From: Candidatus Nanosynbacter sp. HMT-352
GTDB taxonomy: Bacteria; Patescibacteriota; Saccharimonadia; Saccharimonadales; Saccharimonadaceae
Length of the DNA: 64,000 bases
Reading direction: 5' to 3'
Assembly (NCBI RefSeq): GCF_022819345.1
Contig: NZ_CP089288.1
Location: 186,001 to 250,000, forward strand
Shown: in pieces, positions 1-8,453 of the stretch
Numbering within the stretch: the stretch's first letter is position 1
How the letters are laid out: every line of letters begins with the position of its first letter
Notes under the pieces: model-generated
What the model was told of the DNA's origin: nothing
The model's input: only the letters and a program-made list of their open reading frames with translations
The model's database searches: none
Translations under genes and position numbers: made by a program

Positions 1-225
1 TGGCAAATTAACCGGCACTTTACGAAAGGCGTCGAGGTTGTCTGAAACGTGAACGTGACGCGCCCGAATGCCTGCTTTCTTCAGCGCCCGCACCACGGCG
101 TCAGCAATGACGATCTCGCGCAAATGCCCCACATGATACACCCCCGACGGTGACGCACCCGAGGAAACCAAAATCTCTTTATTAGTATCCTGAAAAGTAT
201 TTATTATATCATTAAGCCACTTCAT
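1..225 (-). CDS. lysS: Lysine--tRNA ligase, class I (5' end only)
   Basis: Charges tRNA-Lys with lysine in the cytoplasm. Only the first 75 codons lie in the window; the gene continues past the left edge. The visible part has the class I synthetase nucleotide-binding signature: SGASPSG followed by HVGHL (the HIGH motif), then LREIVIADAV and a VSDNLDAFRKVP stretch. This is the archaeal-type class I LysRS rather than the class II enzyme of most bacteria. The start is the ATG at 225; a TATAAT box lies 7 nt upstream, which implies a leaderless mRNA. Family assignment is firm; the full length cannot be checked here. Confidence 0.88.
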   Translation of the reverse strand, partial: MKWLNDIINTFQDTNKEILVSSGASPSGVYHVGHLREIVIADAVVRALKKAGIRARHVHVSDNLDAFRKVPVNLP

Positions 226-232
226 GTGCTAT

Positions 233-238
233 ATTATA
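233..238 (-). promoter_or_regulatory. -10 box of lysS (leaderless start)
   Basis: A TATAAT hexamer on the minus strand ends 7 nt before the lysS ATG, so transcription would begin at or next to the start codon. No convincing -35 hexamer was seen. Confidence 0.5.
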
Positions 239-295
239 CACTAGTGAGCGATCATTCCGGTGATATCATAGACGTAGTCCCATTTTCTACCTATC

Positions 296-790
296 ATGAG
301 AGTCAAAAAAGCAATTAAAGTATTTGAAAAGATTCGCGACTTACCCTACGGAACAAGTGGCAGTAATGAAGTGTGGTCGTGTTACCAAAAATGCGTACTC
401 TTGAAACAAGAACTGCAGCACATCGGCATTACCAGTCAATTGCTAATTGGTGTTTTTGACTGGCAAGACCTGCAGATCCCCGAATACATCCTCAAAATTC
501 GCCGCTAACAATATGAGAGGCATGTGATACTACGCGTGTTTATTGATGAATTTGCGTACGATGTCGACCCATCAATAGATATTGGACTTACACCAATGTT
601 ACCTATGGCTTGCTGGGATGGCAAGTCAAGCACAACAACCATGGCACCGCTGCGATATCTGCGCGTCTATCGGCCACATTCCTTACATGAGCGTATTTTA
701 TCACAACTACGACGTAAGATATTTCGAAGTAACCCCGAGAGTTTTTATACTGCAATCGACATATGGTTAGCGACCATACGAGTAAGTTGA
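296..790 (+). pseudogene. Transglutaminase-like cysteine protein, interrupted by an in-frame stop
   Basis: Two open segments, 296-508 and 524-790, are in the same frame and separated by one TAA at 506-508. Read through, they make one protein of about 165 residues. The first part has IRDLPYGTSG and SCYQKCVLLKQEL, like the nucleophile-Cys helix of transglutaminase-type proteins. The second part has ERHVILRVFI and DVDPSID, like the His and Asp strands. The catalytic triad is therefore split by the stop. The simplest reading is a recent nonsense mutation; recoding of TAA is not known in this group. The second segment could restart at the GTG at 524 but would lack the Cys. Family assignment is from motif resemblance only. 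Confidence 0.55.
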
Positions 791-807
791 TATTTTTTAT
801 TTTAGTG

Positions 808-816
808 TGCTATATA
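808..816 (+). promoter_or_regulatory. Extended -10 promoter before the candidate small RNA
   Basis: TGC followed directly by TATATA (811-816) forms an extended -10 element. The predicted start point, about 6-7 nt downstream, coincides with the first base pairs of the long hairpin at 822. No coding sequence follows on the plus strand for about 2 kb. Confidence 0.4.
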
Positions 817-821
817 GCTTT

Positions 822-941
822 TACTCAGAGCTGCAGAGGGTGAAAATCACCTTCTCTTTGAGTAGGCTTGAGAGGAACTACTACTTGTTTCTCGGATTGA
901 AAGATCCGCATTCAGCTTGAGTTCGTTCGGCGGGCTATTTT
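822..941 (+). ncRNA. Candidate structured small RNA (unknown family)
   Basis: This 120-nt stretch folds by eye into four consecutive hairpins. P1 (822-864): a 9-bp outer stem, 4-nt bulge (831-834), 8-bp inner stem and AAAAT loop. P2 (870-893): a 4-bp stem, GG bulge, 3-bp stem and 8-nt loop. P3 (893-908): five base pairs around a 6-nt loop. P4 (914-936): AGCTTG against CGGGCT, followed by ATTTT, so it may act as terminator. An extended -10 lies just upstream. The spacing and strand suggest an independent RNA gene. It does not contain the SRP, tmRNA or T-box hallmark sequences, so no family is assigned. Confidence 0.4.
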
Positions 942-954
942 CATTGATATTATA

Positions 955-2073
955 TTATTCCCACCTAAATAATTTAATAGCCACGAGGTAAATCGCAAAA
1001 GTCCAGGCTGCAATGATACCAAATTGCGGTAAAACTTCTACGAAGGTCGCATGCTCGGTCATGATTAATCGAAAGCCGTCCGTAACTGGCGTTATAGGGA
1101 TAAATTGAGCAACGCTTCGCAACCATTCTGGAAATAGATAAAGTGGAAAAAACGTACCAGATAAAAACATCATTGGGAAAGAGATTAAGTTACTTAATGA
1201 GGAGGACTGATCTTCGTTCTCTGATAACCCAGCAATTAATAACCCCACACCCACAGTCATAAATGCAGACGATACAGACATCATTGCAAATAGTGTCCAG
1301 TCGCCTCGCATATTAAAGTGGAATATCAACGTCCCAGCGACAACCATCATAACCAAACTAAGCAAGGAAATCGTCGTATAATGAATTGCTGTGGAGATGA
1401 TTAGCTGACCCGAAGTAAATGGCGCTGCACGTAACCGACGATATAAACCACGTTTCTTTTCAGCCGGTATTCGGTTAGCCAAGCCAAAAATACCTATACT
1501 CATCAAACTGAAAGTCAATAGTCCCGTAAACATGTAGTCAAACGATTTTAATTGCTCATCACCAATCGCTTTACCAACAGCTTTAAGCGGAGCTTCAGGT
1601 TGACCCATCTGACTATTGATACTATTGGTAATCTGATTCATCACTGCCACCAACGCGCCACCTGTTTGCTCAGAACCTTTGGAGTAAATAACATTCATCG
1701 TGCCTGTTGGAATAGGATGATTGCCATTATTTTTTATCGCACCAAAATTGCTTGGAAGCTCAATAATACCGTTAAGCTCCGACCGCTTCATTTTTTCACG
1801 TGCGTCATTCATATCTTTAACGTCTTTAATTTTGAGAATCGAATCCTTCGAATTTTCTTTGGCATTTTTAACGAAACTTTTGGCAAATTCCGTCTGCGAA
1901 TTGTTGACAATTGCAATATTAAAACTGGTCGAATCATTACTAAAAACTGACCCAAAAACCAATAGAAAAATCAGCGGAAAAAGAAAAGTGAAAAATAGCG
2001 CCATTTTATCTCGGACGAAACGCTTTTGTTGAGCGCGAACTTGCCCGAATATTCCAATCCAATATTTTTTCAT
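955..2073 (-). CDS. ABC-2 type transporter permease
   Basis: Membrane half of an ABC exporter, 372 residues. One N-terminal membrane segment (about residues 24-44) is followed by a large extracytoplasmic loop (about 45-180) and five C-terminal hydrophobic segments, the ABC2_membrane (YhgE/Pip-like to NatB-like) layout. The gene starts one base after the stop of the ATPase gene (TAACATG), so the two are translationally coupled and form one transporter. The substrate cannot be told from sequence; relatives export drugs, sodium or small peptides. Confidence 0.85.
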   Translation of the reverse strand: MKKYWIGIFGQVRAQQKRFVRDKMALFFTFLFPLIFLLVFGSVFSNDSTSFNIAIVNNSQTEFAKSFVKNAKENSKDSILKIKDVKDMNDAREKMKRSELNGIIELPSNFGAIKNNGNHPIPTGTMNVIYSKGSEQTGGALVAVMNQITNSINSQMGQPEAPLKAVGKAIGDEQLKSFDYMFTGLLTFSLMSIGIFGLANRIPAEKKRGLYRRLRAAPFTSGQLIISTAIHYTTISLLSLVMMVVAGTLIFHFNMRGDWTLFAMMSVSSAFMTVGVGLLIAGLSENEDQSSSLSNLISFPMMFLSGTFFPLYLFPEWLRSVAQFIPITPVTDGFRLIMTEHATFVEVLPQFGIIAAWTFAIYLVAIKLFRWE

Positions 2074-2074
2074 G

Positions 2075-2836
2075 TTAATCCCGAATTGCCTTTCCTGTTA
2101 AATCAATAAACACGTCCTCCAAATTGGCTTGCTCAACAACTTGTTCCTTCTTGAAACCGCGCGCCAATAATTGCTGGATGAGATTATGCGGCGTATCAAT
2201 TGTGATAATCTTACCACTATCCATAATTGCCAGACGATCACACAATAATTCCGCCTCGTCCATATAATGCGTCGTCAAAAGAATCGTAATTCCCTCGTCG
2301 CGAATTTCCTCAATCAAGTCCCACAAATTTCGGCGCGCCTGCGGATCAAGCCCCGTGGTTGGCTCGTCCAGAAACAACACTTTCGGATTATTCACCAATG
2401 TTGAAGCAATCGCAAAACGCTGTTTTTGACCGCCAGAAAGTTGCTCGACATAATTCTTAGCCTTTTCCATCAATTGAACCTTAGCAAGCAGCGCCTCGGT
2501 ATCAACCGTCCGACCATATAAACTACCAAACATTTTCAATTGTTCACGCAAAGTCAGTTTGTCATAAAAAGCCGTCGACTGAAGCTGAATGCCAATTATA
2601 TTCTTAATGTCCTTAGGTTTCTTAGCGACATCTATGCCGTCAATTGTAGCCACGCCGCCGTCAATTGACCTGAGTGCTTCCAACATTTCCAACGTTGTTG
2701 TTTTGCCCGCGCCGTTAGGACCAAGGATCCCAAATATCTCGCCCTTTTTAACCTCAAACGACACGCCGTCGACCACGTTATTTCCATCATAAGTCTTAAC
2801 GAGTTTATCGACTTTTATAATTGGCTCAAATTCCAC
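2075..2836 (-). CDS. ABC transporter ATP-binding protein
   Basis: Nucleotide-binding subunit of 253 residues that powers the permease encoded just downstream. Walker A is GPNGAGKTT at residues 39-47, the signature is LSGGQKQR near 133, Walker B is VLFLDEPT near 153, and the H-loop sits in TTHYMDEAE. It belongs to the DrrA/CcmA-type single-domain exporter ATPases. The start is a GTG, with a GAGAGGA ribosome-binding site about 10 nt upstream. Divergently placed from the deacetylase gene across 94 bp. Confidence 0.9.
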   Translation of the reverse strand: MEFEPIIKVDKLVKTYDGNNVVDGVSFEVKKGEIFGILGPNGAGKTTTLEMLEALRSIDGGVATIDGIDVAKKPKDIKNIIGIQLQSTAFYDKLTLREQLKMFGSLYGRTVDTEALLAKVQLMEKAKNYVEQLSGGQKQRFAIASTLVNNPKVLFLDEPTTGLDPQARRNLWDLIEEIRDEGITILLTTHYMDEAELLCDRLAIMDSGKIITIDTPHNLIQQLLARGFKKEQVVEQANLEDVFIDLTGKAIRD

Positions 2837-2918
2837 TCCGCAAATTCCTCTCTGTTGTAATTTTGATCAAGCTAGTCTCTACTTATCATCAATAATAACA
2901 AAACCAAAATACTAGTGC

Positions 2919-2924
2919 TATACT
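2919..2924 (+). promoter_or_regulatory. Extended -10 (TGC-TATACT), leaderless start of deacetylase
   Basis: TATACT preceded by TGC lies 6 nt before the ATG at 2931. The transcript would start at the start codon, and no Shine-Dalgarno sequence is present. Confidence 0.55.
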
Positions 2925-2930
2925 TATAGT

Positions 2931-4367
2931 ATGCGCATTCAGAGAAAAAAAGCAAAACCAAAATCGAAAAAACTATTTATTATCATACCGTTTTTGATAT
3001 TGCTATTTTCGGCAGGGCTATTTGGGATATATTTCCTCAATCAATCACACTCGCGACAAACGACTGCGCCATCTGACGAAAAGTATTATTTTGCCGATTC
3101 GAAATATTCTGGCATTCGTTCAAAGTTCGTCACCAGAGATAACAAACGAGAAAAAGTTTCAATTGAATATCCAATCACGGAAAATGAAAAGATTAATCGC
3201 TTAATTAGTGAGTCGATTGATAAAATTGATCGCGATTTTCAAAATACGGTTTTACTGGCGACAGTTTTTGACAAGCCAATGACCGAAACAATTGGCTATC
3301 AAGTCACGCACAACACTTCAGAGGCGCTGTCAATTGTCGTCAATATTAAGCAGGATATGAACGGCGCACATCCAGCATCAATGACGCAATTTTGGACTTT
3401 CGACAAAAAATCTGGCGAAGTTGTCGGCTTAGCTGATTTTACAGAACAGTCCGATGAAGCCGCCGAAGCAATCATATCCGCTGCCAAAGACAGCATTTCT
3501 CAGACCATCAAGCAACGCCAGCAGCCAGAGATTGACCTGAATGAAATCATAAATAAAGAAGCTTTGTCTAATTTCATCATCACTAACGACGGCAATTCAT
3601 TGGCTTGGCCACTCGGTCAAGCGTCGCTACTGCCATCATCTTACGGCGAATTGACAATTACCGTGCCAATTTCCTCCGTCTCTAAATATCTGCAAAACCC
3701 AACGGCGAGAAAATTCGCCAACATCCCCAAACCTGCAGAAAAACCAAAACCAGCGCCCGTAGCTCCAACGCCTACCGTCGCAAATAAAACAATTGCTCTA
3801 ACTTTTGACGACGGACCCGGACCATACACCGAAAAACTGTTGGATATATTGGATAAGTACGACGCCAAAGCGACATTTTTCCTAATCGGCAGCAAAGTTT
3901 CAGCACGTGCCAATACATTACGCCGTATGCAGTCGCGCGGACATCAATTAGGTAATCACTCTTGGTCACATCCAGAGTTAAATAAGGTTTCAGCGGAGCA
4001 ACTCGCTAGTGAAATTGACCAGACAAATAACGCCATAAAACAAGCCGTCGGCGCCAAACCTAACATCATACGTCCACCATATGGCGCGTTTAATCGGGCT
4101 GTTTTGGAGCAATTCCGTCAACGGGGAATGTCGGCAGTGGTTTGGTCTGTCGATACGCGCGACTGGGCTGATCGTAATAGCGAAATCGTCTGTTCAAGGG
4201 CTGTCGCTGGCGCTCGCAACGGAGCTGTGATTTTAATGCACGATATTCATCCGACATCCGTGAATGCCGTTCCTTGTATTCTTGACTCACTCAAGCAACA
4301 AGGCTATTCATTCGTAACGGTACAAAATTTAATCGGTGACATGACACCGGGCGCCGTTTATCCGTAA
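2931..4367 (+). CDS. Membrane-anchored polysaccharide deacetylase (PgdA-like)
   Basis: Predicted to remove N-acetyl groups from cell-wall or surface glycan, outside the membrane. There is one N-terminal membrane anchor (about residues 15-33). A DUF3298/RsiV-like region follows, with GAHPASMTQFWTFD near residue 145. After a Pro/Ala linker (about 260-285) comes a NodB domain with TFDDGPGPYTEKLLDIL (catalytic Asp and metal Asp), HSWSHPEL (metal His pair), RPPYGAFN and LMHDIHPTSV. All five NodB motifs look intact. The length (478 aa) and architecture match pneumococcal PgdA. A role in protecting its own wall against lysozyme is an inference. Confidence 0.85.
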   Translation: MRIQRKKAKPKSKKLFIIIPFLILLFSAGLFGIYFLNQSHSRQTTAPSDEKYYFADSKYSGIRSKFVTRDNKREKVSIEYPITENEKINRLISESIDKIDRDFQNTVLLATVFDKPMTETIGYQVTHNTSEALSIVVNIKQDMNGAHPASMTQFWTFDKKSGEVVGLADFTEQSDEAAEAIISAAKDSISQTIKQRQQPEIDLNEIINKEALSNFIITNDGNSLAWPLGQASLLPSSYGELTITVPISSVSKYLQNPTARKFANIPKPAEKPKPAPVAPTPTVANKTIALTFDDGPGPYTEKLLDILDKYDAKATFFLIGSKVSARANTLRRMQSRGHQLGNHSWSHPELNKVSAEQLASEIDQTNNAIKQAVGAKPNIIRPPYGAFNRAVLEQFRQRGMSAVVWSVDTRDWADRNSEIVCSRAVAGARNGAVILMHDIHPTSVNAVPCILDSLKQQGYSFVTVQNLIGDMTPGAVYP

Positions 4368-4369
4368 AC

Positions 4370-4591
4370 TTAATCAATCTCAAATATCTTATATTTTGAA
4401 GTTGCGCCGTGCACTAATTTAACTTTGGACGATGCGACCTTAAAATGTTTTGCCAATAATTTAATAGCCGCCGCGTTGGCTCGACCTTCAATTGCTGGAG
4501 CTTTGACATAAACCGTCAATGTGTCGTCGTCATTTTTCACAACTTCCTCACGATGGCGAGAGTTTGGTTTAATGTGTACGGAGATTTTCAT
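4370..4591 (-). CDS. DUF167 (YggU/UPF0235) family protein
   Basis: Small 73-residue cytoplasmic protein of the YggU fold. The family pattern is clear: KISVHIKPNSR at the N terminus, then VYVKAPAIEGRANAAAIKLLAKHF and a KVKLVHGATSKYKIFEI end. The function is unknown across the family. It converges with the deacetylase gene, with only 2 bp between the stops. Confidence 0.85.
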   Translation of the reverse strand: MKISVHIKPNSRHREEVVKNDDDTLTVYVKAPAIEGRANAAAIKLLAKHFKVASSKVKLVHGATSKYKIFEID

Positions 4592-4621
4592 AATTAAGAC
4601 AATTCTTATTTCTGTAACTTA

Positions 4622-5326
4622 TTAATTGTTCTCTCTATGATTATCACTAGATGGTTCAAGCTTTAATAGTTGAGATAGGTCTCCCGTAAATATAGCCGAA
4701 ATCTTACGAGAATCAACCTCAACCGTAACCAATCTTACCCCCGTAAAATCGCTAGATATACCGAAATTACTTCTAATATATTCGTCATCGTCAATTTTAA
4801 TATTCTCAATAACTTTTATTTTTGGATTAATTAACCCATTAGCTTCTAGCGTCTTTAGTATTTTATACGGCACCATAATTTTTCCATTCTCATATTCTAA
4901 ACGCCCCATAGCTGAAGCAAGCAGTAAAGAAAAAGTAGCAAAGATACTTAAGAAAAATACTGGATATGCAATGTATTGGACATAAGGTTGCCATTGTAAT
5001 TCTCGTGCAACAAAAAATAATATAAGCAAGATGGTAGCTAACACAATCAATGCCCATACAATATGATGTGTTTTTACATACCAAGGATACACGGAGCCTC
5101 TCTTTTTTACAGGAATCATAATTATTTTATGGTTCTCTATGATGTTCCACGACAGAGGAATTCCTATTATGATGGTAAGTATAGTTATTGGTGCAACAAA
5201 AGATGTGCTAATAAAATATTTACTCAGCTCCGATTGGCTAAATAAAGGAACCATAGCCGCTATAAATGCAGCGACCAAACCTAAGATGCTTATTATATTT
5301 TGAAAACTAGAGTCTTTATCATTCAT
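4622..5326 (-). CDS. Four-helix membrane protein, unknown function
   Basis: 234 residues with four hydrophobic segments (about residues 10-30, 37-60, 90-110 and 115-142), then a soluble C-terminal domain of about 90 residues rich in charged and beta-prone sequence (VRLVTVEVDSRKISAIF). I do not recognise the family. A TATAAT box lies 6 nt before the ATG at 5326, so it probably has its own leaderless transcript separate from the upstream nrd operon. Confidence 0.65.
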   Translation of the reverse strand: MNDKDSSFQNIISILGLVAAFIAAMVPLFSQSELSKYFISTSFVAPITILTIIIGIPLSWNIIENHKIIMIPVKKRGSVYPWYVKTHHIVWALIVLATILLILFFVARELQWQPYVQYIAYPVFFLSIFATFSLLLASAMGRLEYENGKIMVPYKILKTLEANGLINPKIKVIENIKIDDDEYIRSNFGISSDFTGVRLVTVEVDSRKISAIFTGDLSQLLKLEPSSDNHRENN

Positions 5327-5332
5327 ACGCTT

Positions 5333-5338
5333 ATTATA
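5333..5338 (-). promoter_or_regulatory. -10 box, leaderless start of the 234-residue membrane protein
   Basis: TATAAT on the minus strand, 6 nt from the ATG at 5326. It sits in the 15-bp gap after the acidic-protein gene. Confidence 0.5.
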
Positions 5339-5341
5339 TAT

Positions 5342-7069
5342 CTATTTGCACAATTCTTCTTGTTTCTTGATAGCAATTCTAACCGCCAACGAACCAACTA
5401 ATGCTATCAGCTGAAAAAGTACACTAGAATTATAACTAACGTTCGAAGTCTTATCATCTTCCGGATTCAACGGGCTATCATCAACCCAAAGCCCCGAATA
5501 AACGCCGGATATATTTGTATTATTAGCGCCATCTTCGTCACAATTATAATTAGCTTTTTCCTCCGATGAATCATCTAGTAAAGTAGAAAATTCTTGAAAA
5601 ACTGGAATATTTAAATCCCTATTCAAGACATTATCGGTATCATCACAATAATCGCTCGACTCTTCGATTTTTACAGAGCATTTTGACTTATCACAATCAT
5701 CCGTAGCAACCAATTCGCTATATTCTTCAGTCAATTCAGTTTTTCCCGCGACTTTTTTTACAACCTCATCAACGACATTATTATGACCAATTTCATTATC
5801 GGCTAATTTCAAATCAGGAATAAATTGCCCTATTACTTCAGACTTGCTGGTCGGCAATTCTTCCAATTCACACACACCTTCTTCATCCAACTCTACACGA
5901 TCACCCAAATCATCCGATTCACGCATAGCTTCTTCGCTCAATTCTATGCAATCACCCAAATCATCCACCGCATTATCCGTTTTACTCACAACCGCATGGC
6001 CGTCAGAAATCTCAGCCACAGCAACATTCTCCGAATCTTCGAAACATACTTCACGCTTTTCAAAATCGCGTTGCGGTAAAATTGACGAATCCTTCTTATT
6101 TTCTATCAACTCATTCATCGCCACATCAATTTCATTATTGACTTGAACAAAATCACGCACAGGCGAGGAATTTGTCTCGTTAGGAATAACTTTCTCGACC
6201 AGATTGTCCCTTGGAGTAGAATCTTCCAAAATCGGTACAGAGTTTATATCGTTTTCATTTCCTATATAGCTATCTTTCTTTTTAGGTAATTCTCTCGGCA
6301 ATTCATCCTCTTTATCAACAGCCGGAGCTTGATTCTCAGAAGACACATCTTCTTTATGAATGTCTACTTTTTCATTGATGTCTTCCGAATCCACCAAGTT
6401 AATTTGATTAATCGCCTCAGTCTCGTCCGGATCTTCGTTAATTTTCGGCGGGATATTTTCTTTGATTATTTTCGCGCTTGGAATATTTTCCGACGACACA
6501 CTCTCACTATCCAAACATTCATCATCCGTCGGTTTGTTCGCCTCATTACTTTCCGCCGATACGCGCATCGACGCATCATCATCGCTCACTTCCGACTTAA
6601 CCGCAGGTTTTTCTGATGGACTATCTTTTTCAATCGACTCGGATGCCTTCTCTTCGTTATCAGCACTGACATATCCAGCAACAACAAAACCACAACCATC
6701 CTTCTCCATTAAGTCAGCTAAATAACTCTCTGGCTCTTTTGCTGCCAGACGCAAATTCTCTTCCGCAAAATTTCGCATTCTTAGTATTGGACAGTTTCCC
6801 GCCGCAGCGCAACTGTCGCACGCTGCGCTGGCTACGTTTTGGCAAATTTCCGATCGTCTTTCAGCGTCCAAACATTTTTCTGTTGCTTCCACTTCACTTT
6901 CTTCGGCAAATGACGTATCAATTTTCTCGCCGCTAGCAACCGCTTCTACCAAATTTAATTCAGCCGCATCATCATCAATTTCTGAAGATAAATCCTGAAA
7001 ATTAGCATCACCATTCAACGCCGAAAAAACATTAAAATCGCCCGCTCCATTTGCCAAACCTTCGTTCAT
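5342..7069 (-). CDS. Acidic, Cys-containing tail-anchored protein in the nrd operon
   Basis: 575 residues, very rich in Asp/Glu/Ser/Asn and likely disordered. Near residues 68-97 it has a cysteine cluster spaced C-x9-C-x7-C-x2-C-x5-C, including CDSCAAAGNC, which could bind metal or an iron-sulfur centre. A tandem duplicated unit of about 17 residues begins DDLGDCIEL and DDLGDRVEL. A hydrophobic segment near the end (LFQLIALVGSLAVRIAI) followed by KKQ suggests a C-terminal membrane anchor. Its ATG overlaps the reductase stop (ATGA), so it is translationally coupled as the last gene of the nrd operon. I do not recognise a family; a redox or scaffold role is only suggested by position. Confidence 0.7.
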   Translation of the reverse strand: MNEGLANGAGDFNVFSALNGDANFQDLSSEIDDDAAELNLVEAVASGEKIDTSFAEESEVEATEKCLDAERRSEICQNVASAACDSCAAAGNCPILRMRNFAEENLRLAAKEPESYLADLMEKDGCGFVVAGYVSADNEEKASESIEKDSPSEKPAVKSEVSDDDASMRVSAESNEANKPTDDECLDSESVSSENIPSAKIIKENIPPKINEDPDETEAINQINLVDSEDINEKVDIHKEDVSSENQAPAVDKEDELPRELPKKKDSYIGNENDINSVPILEDSTPRDNLVEKVIPNETNSSPVRDFVQVNNEIDVAMNELIENKKDSSILPQRDFEKREVCFEDSENVAVAEISDGHAVVSKTDNAVDDLGDCIELSEEAMRESDDLGDRVELDEEGVCELEELPTSKSEVIGQFIPDLKLADNEIGHNNVVDEVVKKVAGKTELTEEYSELVATDDCDKSKCSVKIEESSDYCDDTDNVLNRDLNIPVFQEFSTLLDDSSEEKANYNCDEDGANNTNISGVYSGLWVDDSPLNPEDDKTSNVSYNSSVLFQLIALVGSLAVRIAIKKQEELCK

Positions 7070-7728
7070 TGCTCAAAAAAAGTCTCTGTTGAAATTTTCA
7101 ATTCGCTTACACCAGCGGCGGATAATTTTTGCCAAACATCTCTAACAAACGGCAAACTTCCACAGACCAAAAAATGCGCATCTTCTGGTGTTTCGTGAAC
7201 AATTTTTTCTACATTAAATCGACCGTTAAACCAACCGTCTTTTTCTTCAACTTGCTGGCGAGTACTGAACTTCTTCACTTTAATATTTGATGCCGCTAGC
7301 TCATTTTCAAAAACCATATATTCTGGCGATTTTTGGCTAAAATATAAAAACGTCGGCTGGCTAGAATTTGCCATAACGCTCCAAATTGGACTAAGTCCAC
7401 AGCCCGCAGCAATTCCGACCAAAGGACTTTCTGTTTGCGGATTGAAATCGCCATAAGCGTGGCTAATTTGTAATTTATCGCCAACATTCCGTGAACATAA
7501 ATAGCTAGAAAATTCACCACCAACATTCTTCACGGTAATTGACATTAGCTCATCGTCAGGGGTAGAAGAAATGCTATAAGCCTTCCCTTCACGCACGCTA
7601 CTACCATCAATAAAAACCGTAATATATTGTCCGGCGGTAAAGTCGAACGGTCGCGCAAAATATAACGTCTTCACCTCAGGATTTTCCTGACGGACGCGCA
7701 CAATTTCAACCTCTAATGAATCACACAT
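7066..7728 (-). CDS. Ferredoxin-reductase-type FAD/NAD(P) oxidoreductase
   Basis: 220-residue FNR-superfamily flavoprotein. The FAD-binding part has FTAGQYITVFI and KAYSISSTPDD (the RxYS-type flavin motif, with KAYS here). The nucleotide-binding part has GIAAGCGLSPIWSVM and ends with LVCGSLPFVRDVWQKL. There is no ferredoxin-type 2Fe-2S domain. It overlaps nrdG upstream by 16 bp and the acidic protein downstream by 4 bp. In this operon the likely job (inference) is to pass electrons from NAD(P)H toward the NrdG iron-sulfur cluster or NrdD, directly or through a carrier. Confidence 0.8.
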   Translation of the reverse strand: MCDSLEVEIVRVRQENPEVKTLYFARPFDFTAGQYITVFIDGSSVREGKAYSISSTPDDELMSITVKNVGGEFSSYLCSRNVGDKLQISHAYGDFNPQTESPLVGIAAGCGLSPIWSVMANSSQPTFLYFSQKSPEYMVFENELAASNIKVKKFSTRQQVEEKDGWFNGRFNVEKIVHETPEDAHFLVCGSLPFVRDVWQKLSAAGVSELKISTETFFEQ

Positions 7729-8453
7729 TCTCCAACGTACCTTTCCATTATTTTCTGAGCTTCTCTAAATTCTTCGTCAGTAAAAGTGTGGTAATTCGCA
7801 AACTTTGGACTAATTATCGTGCCAGTGCGAAAATGTTGCAAGGCAAATCTCTTCGCGCCCTTAACTAGCTCGCCAATCTTCTCAAAATCGCTGACTTCCA
7901 ATTGCTCGCGGACAATTGTCGTACGGAATTCGTGATCAATTCCCGAATCAATCATCAACCGAACATTCTCCTTGATCGCTTCCAAATCAATCGGTCGTGC
8001 CGCAATTTCAACATATTTTTCCAGCGGACCTTTTACATCCATCGCAATAAAGTCAATCAGCCCTTCTTCGACCATTCCGCGAACTATATCTGGATGCGTG
8101 CCGTTGGTATCCAATTTAATATCAAAACCAAGTTTCTTAATCATCCGACATAACTCCGGCAAATCTTCATTTACCGTTGGTTCACCGCCAGAAATCACCA
8201 CGCCGTCCAGCCGACCAACTCGCGATTTTAGAAATATCATCACTTCATCAACTGGAATACTCGGCGCCAATCGTTCAGGTAATACCAATTCAGGATTATG
8301 GCAATAACCGCACCGCATATTGCAACCAGAGAGAAACAGAGCTGCTGCCACGTGCCCTGGATAATCCACGAGCGACAGCTTCTGAATTCCACCAATTGAC
8401 ACTTTAAGCTGCCGCGACGGCGCTAAGTCGCTGGTGTTCGGCGGCATCGTCAT
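7713..8453 (-). CDS. nrdG: Anaerobic ribonucleotide reductase activating protein (radical SAM)
   Basis: Radical-SAM activase that uses S-adenosylmethionine and a 4Fe-4S cluster to put the glycyl radical on NrdD. The cluster motif is C44-N-M-R-C48-G-Y-C51, preceded by LVDYPGHVAAALFLSGC, and the SAM glycine motif is SGGEPTV. The length of 246 residues fits the NrdG/PflA-like group. The ATG at 8453 has GAGGGAG about 5 nt upstream and gives a 50-bp overlap with nrdD. A GTG at 8402, right after the nrdD stop, is possible but lacks a ribosome-binding site. Confidence 0.92.
   Translation of the reverse strand: MTMPPNTSDLAPSRQLKVSIGGIQKLSLVDYPGHVAAALFLSGCNMRCGYCHNPELVLPERLAPSIPVDEVMIFLKSRVGRLDGVVISGGEPTVNEDLPELCRMIKKLGFDIKLDTNGTHPDIVRGMVEEGLIDFIAMDVKGPLEKYVEIAARPIDLEAIKENVRLMIDSGIDHEFRTTIVREQLEVSDFEKIGELVKGAKRFALQHFRTGTIISPKFANYHTFTDEEFREAQKIMERYVGECVIH

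Noticed and set aside
822..941. T-box riboswitch
   Set aside because: The first hairpin loosely recalls a T-box stem I, but the conserved GGGTGGNACCGCG-type sequence is absent and no aminoacyl-tRNA or amino-acid gene follows on that strand.
1552..2032. Plus-strand open frames of 103-132 codons
   Set aside because: They lie opposite the well-supported ABC permease gene, have no recognisable protein features and no plausible ribosome-binding site.
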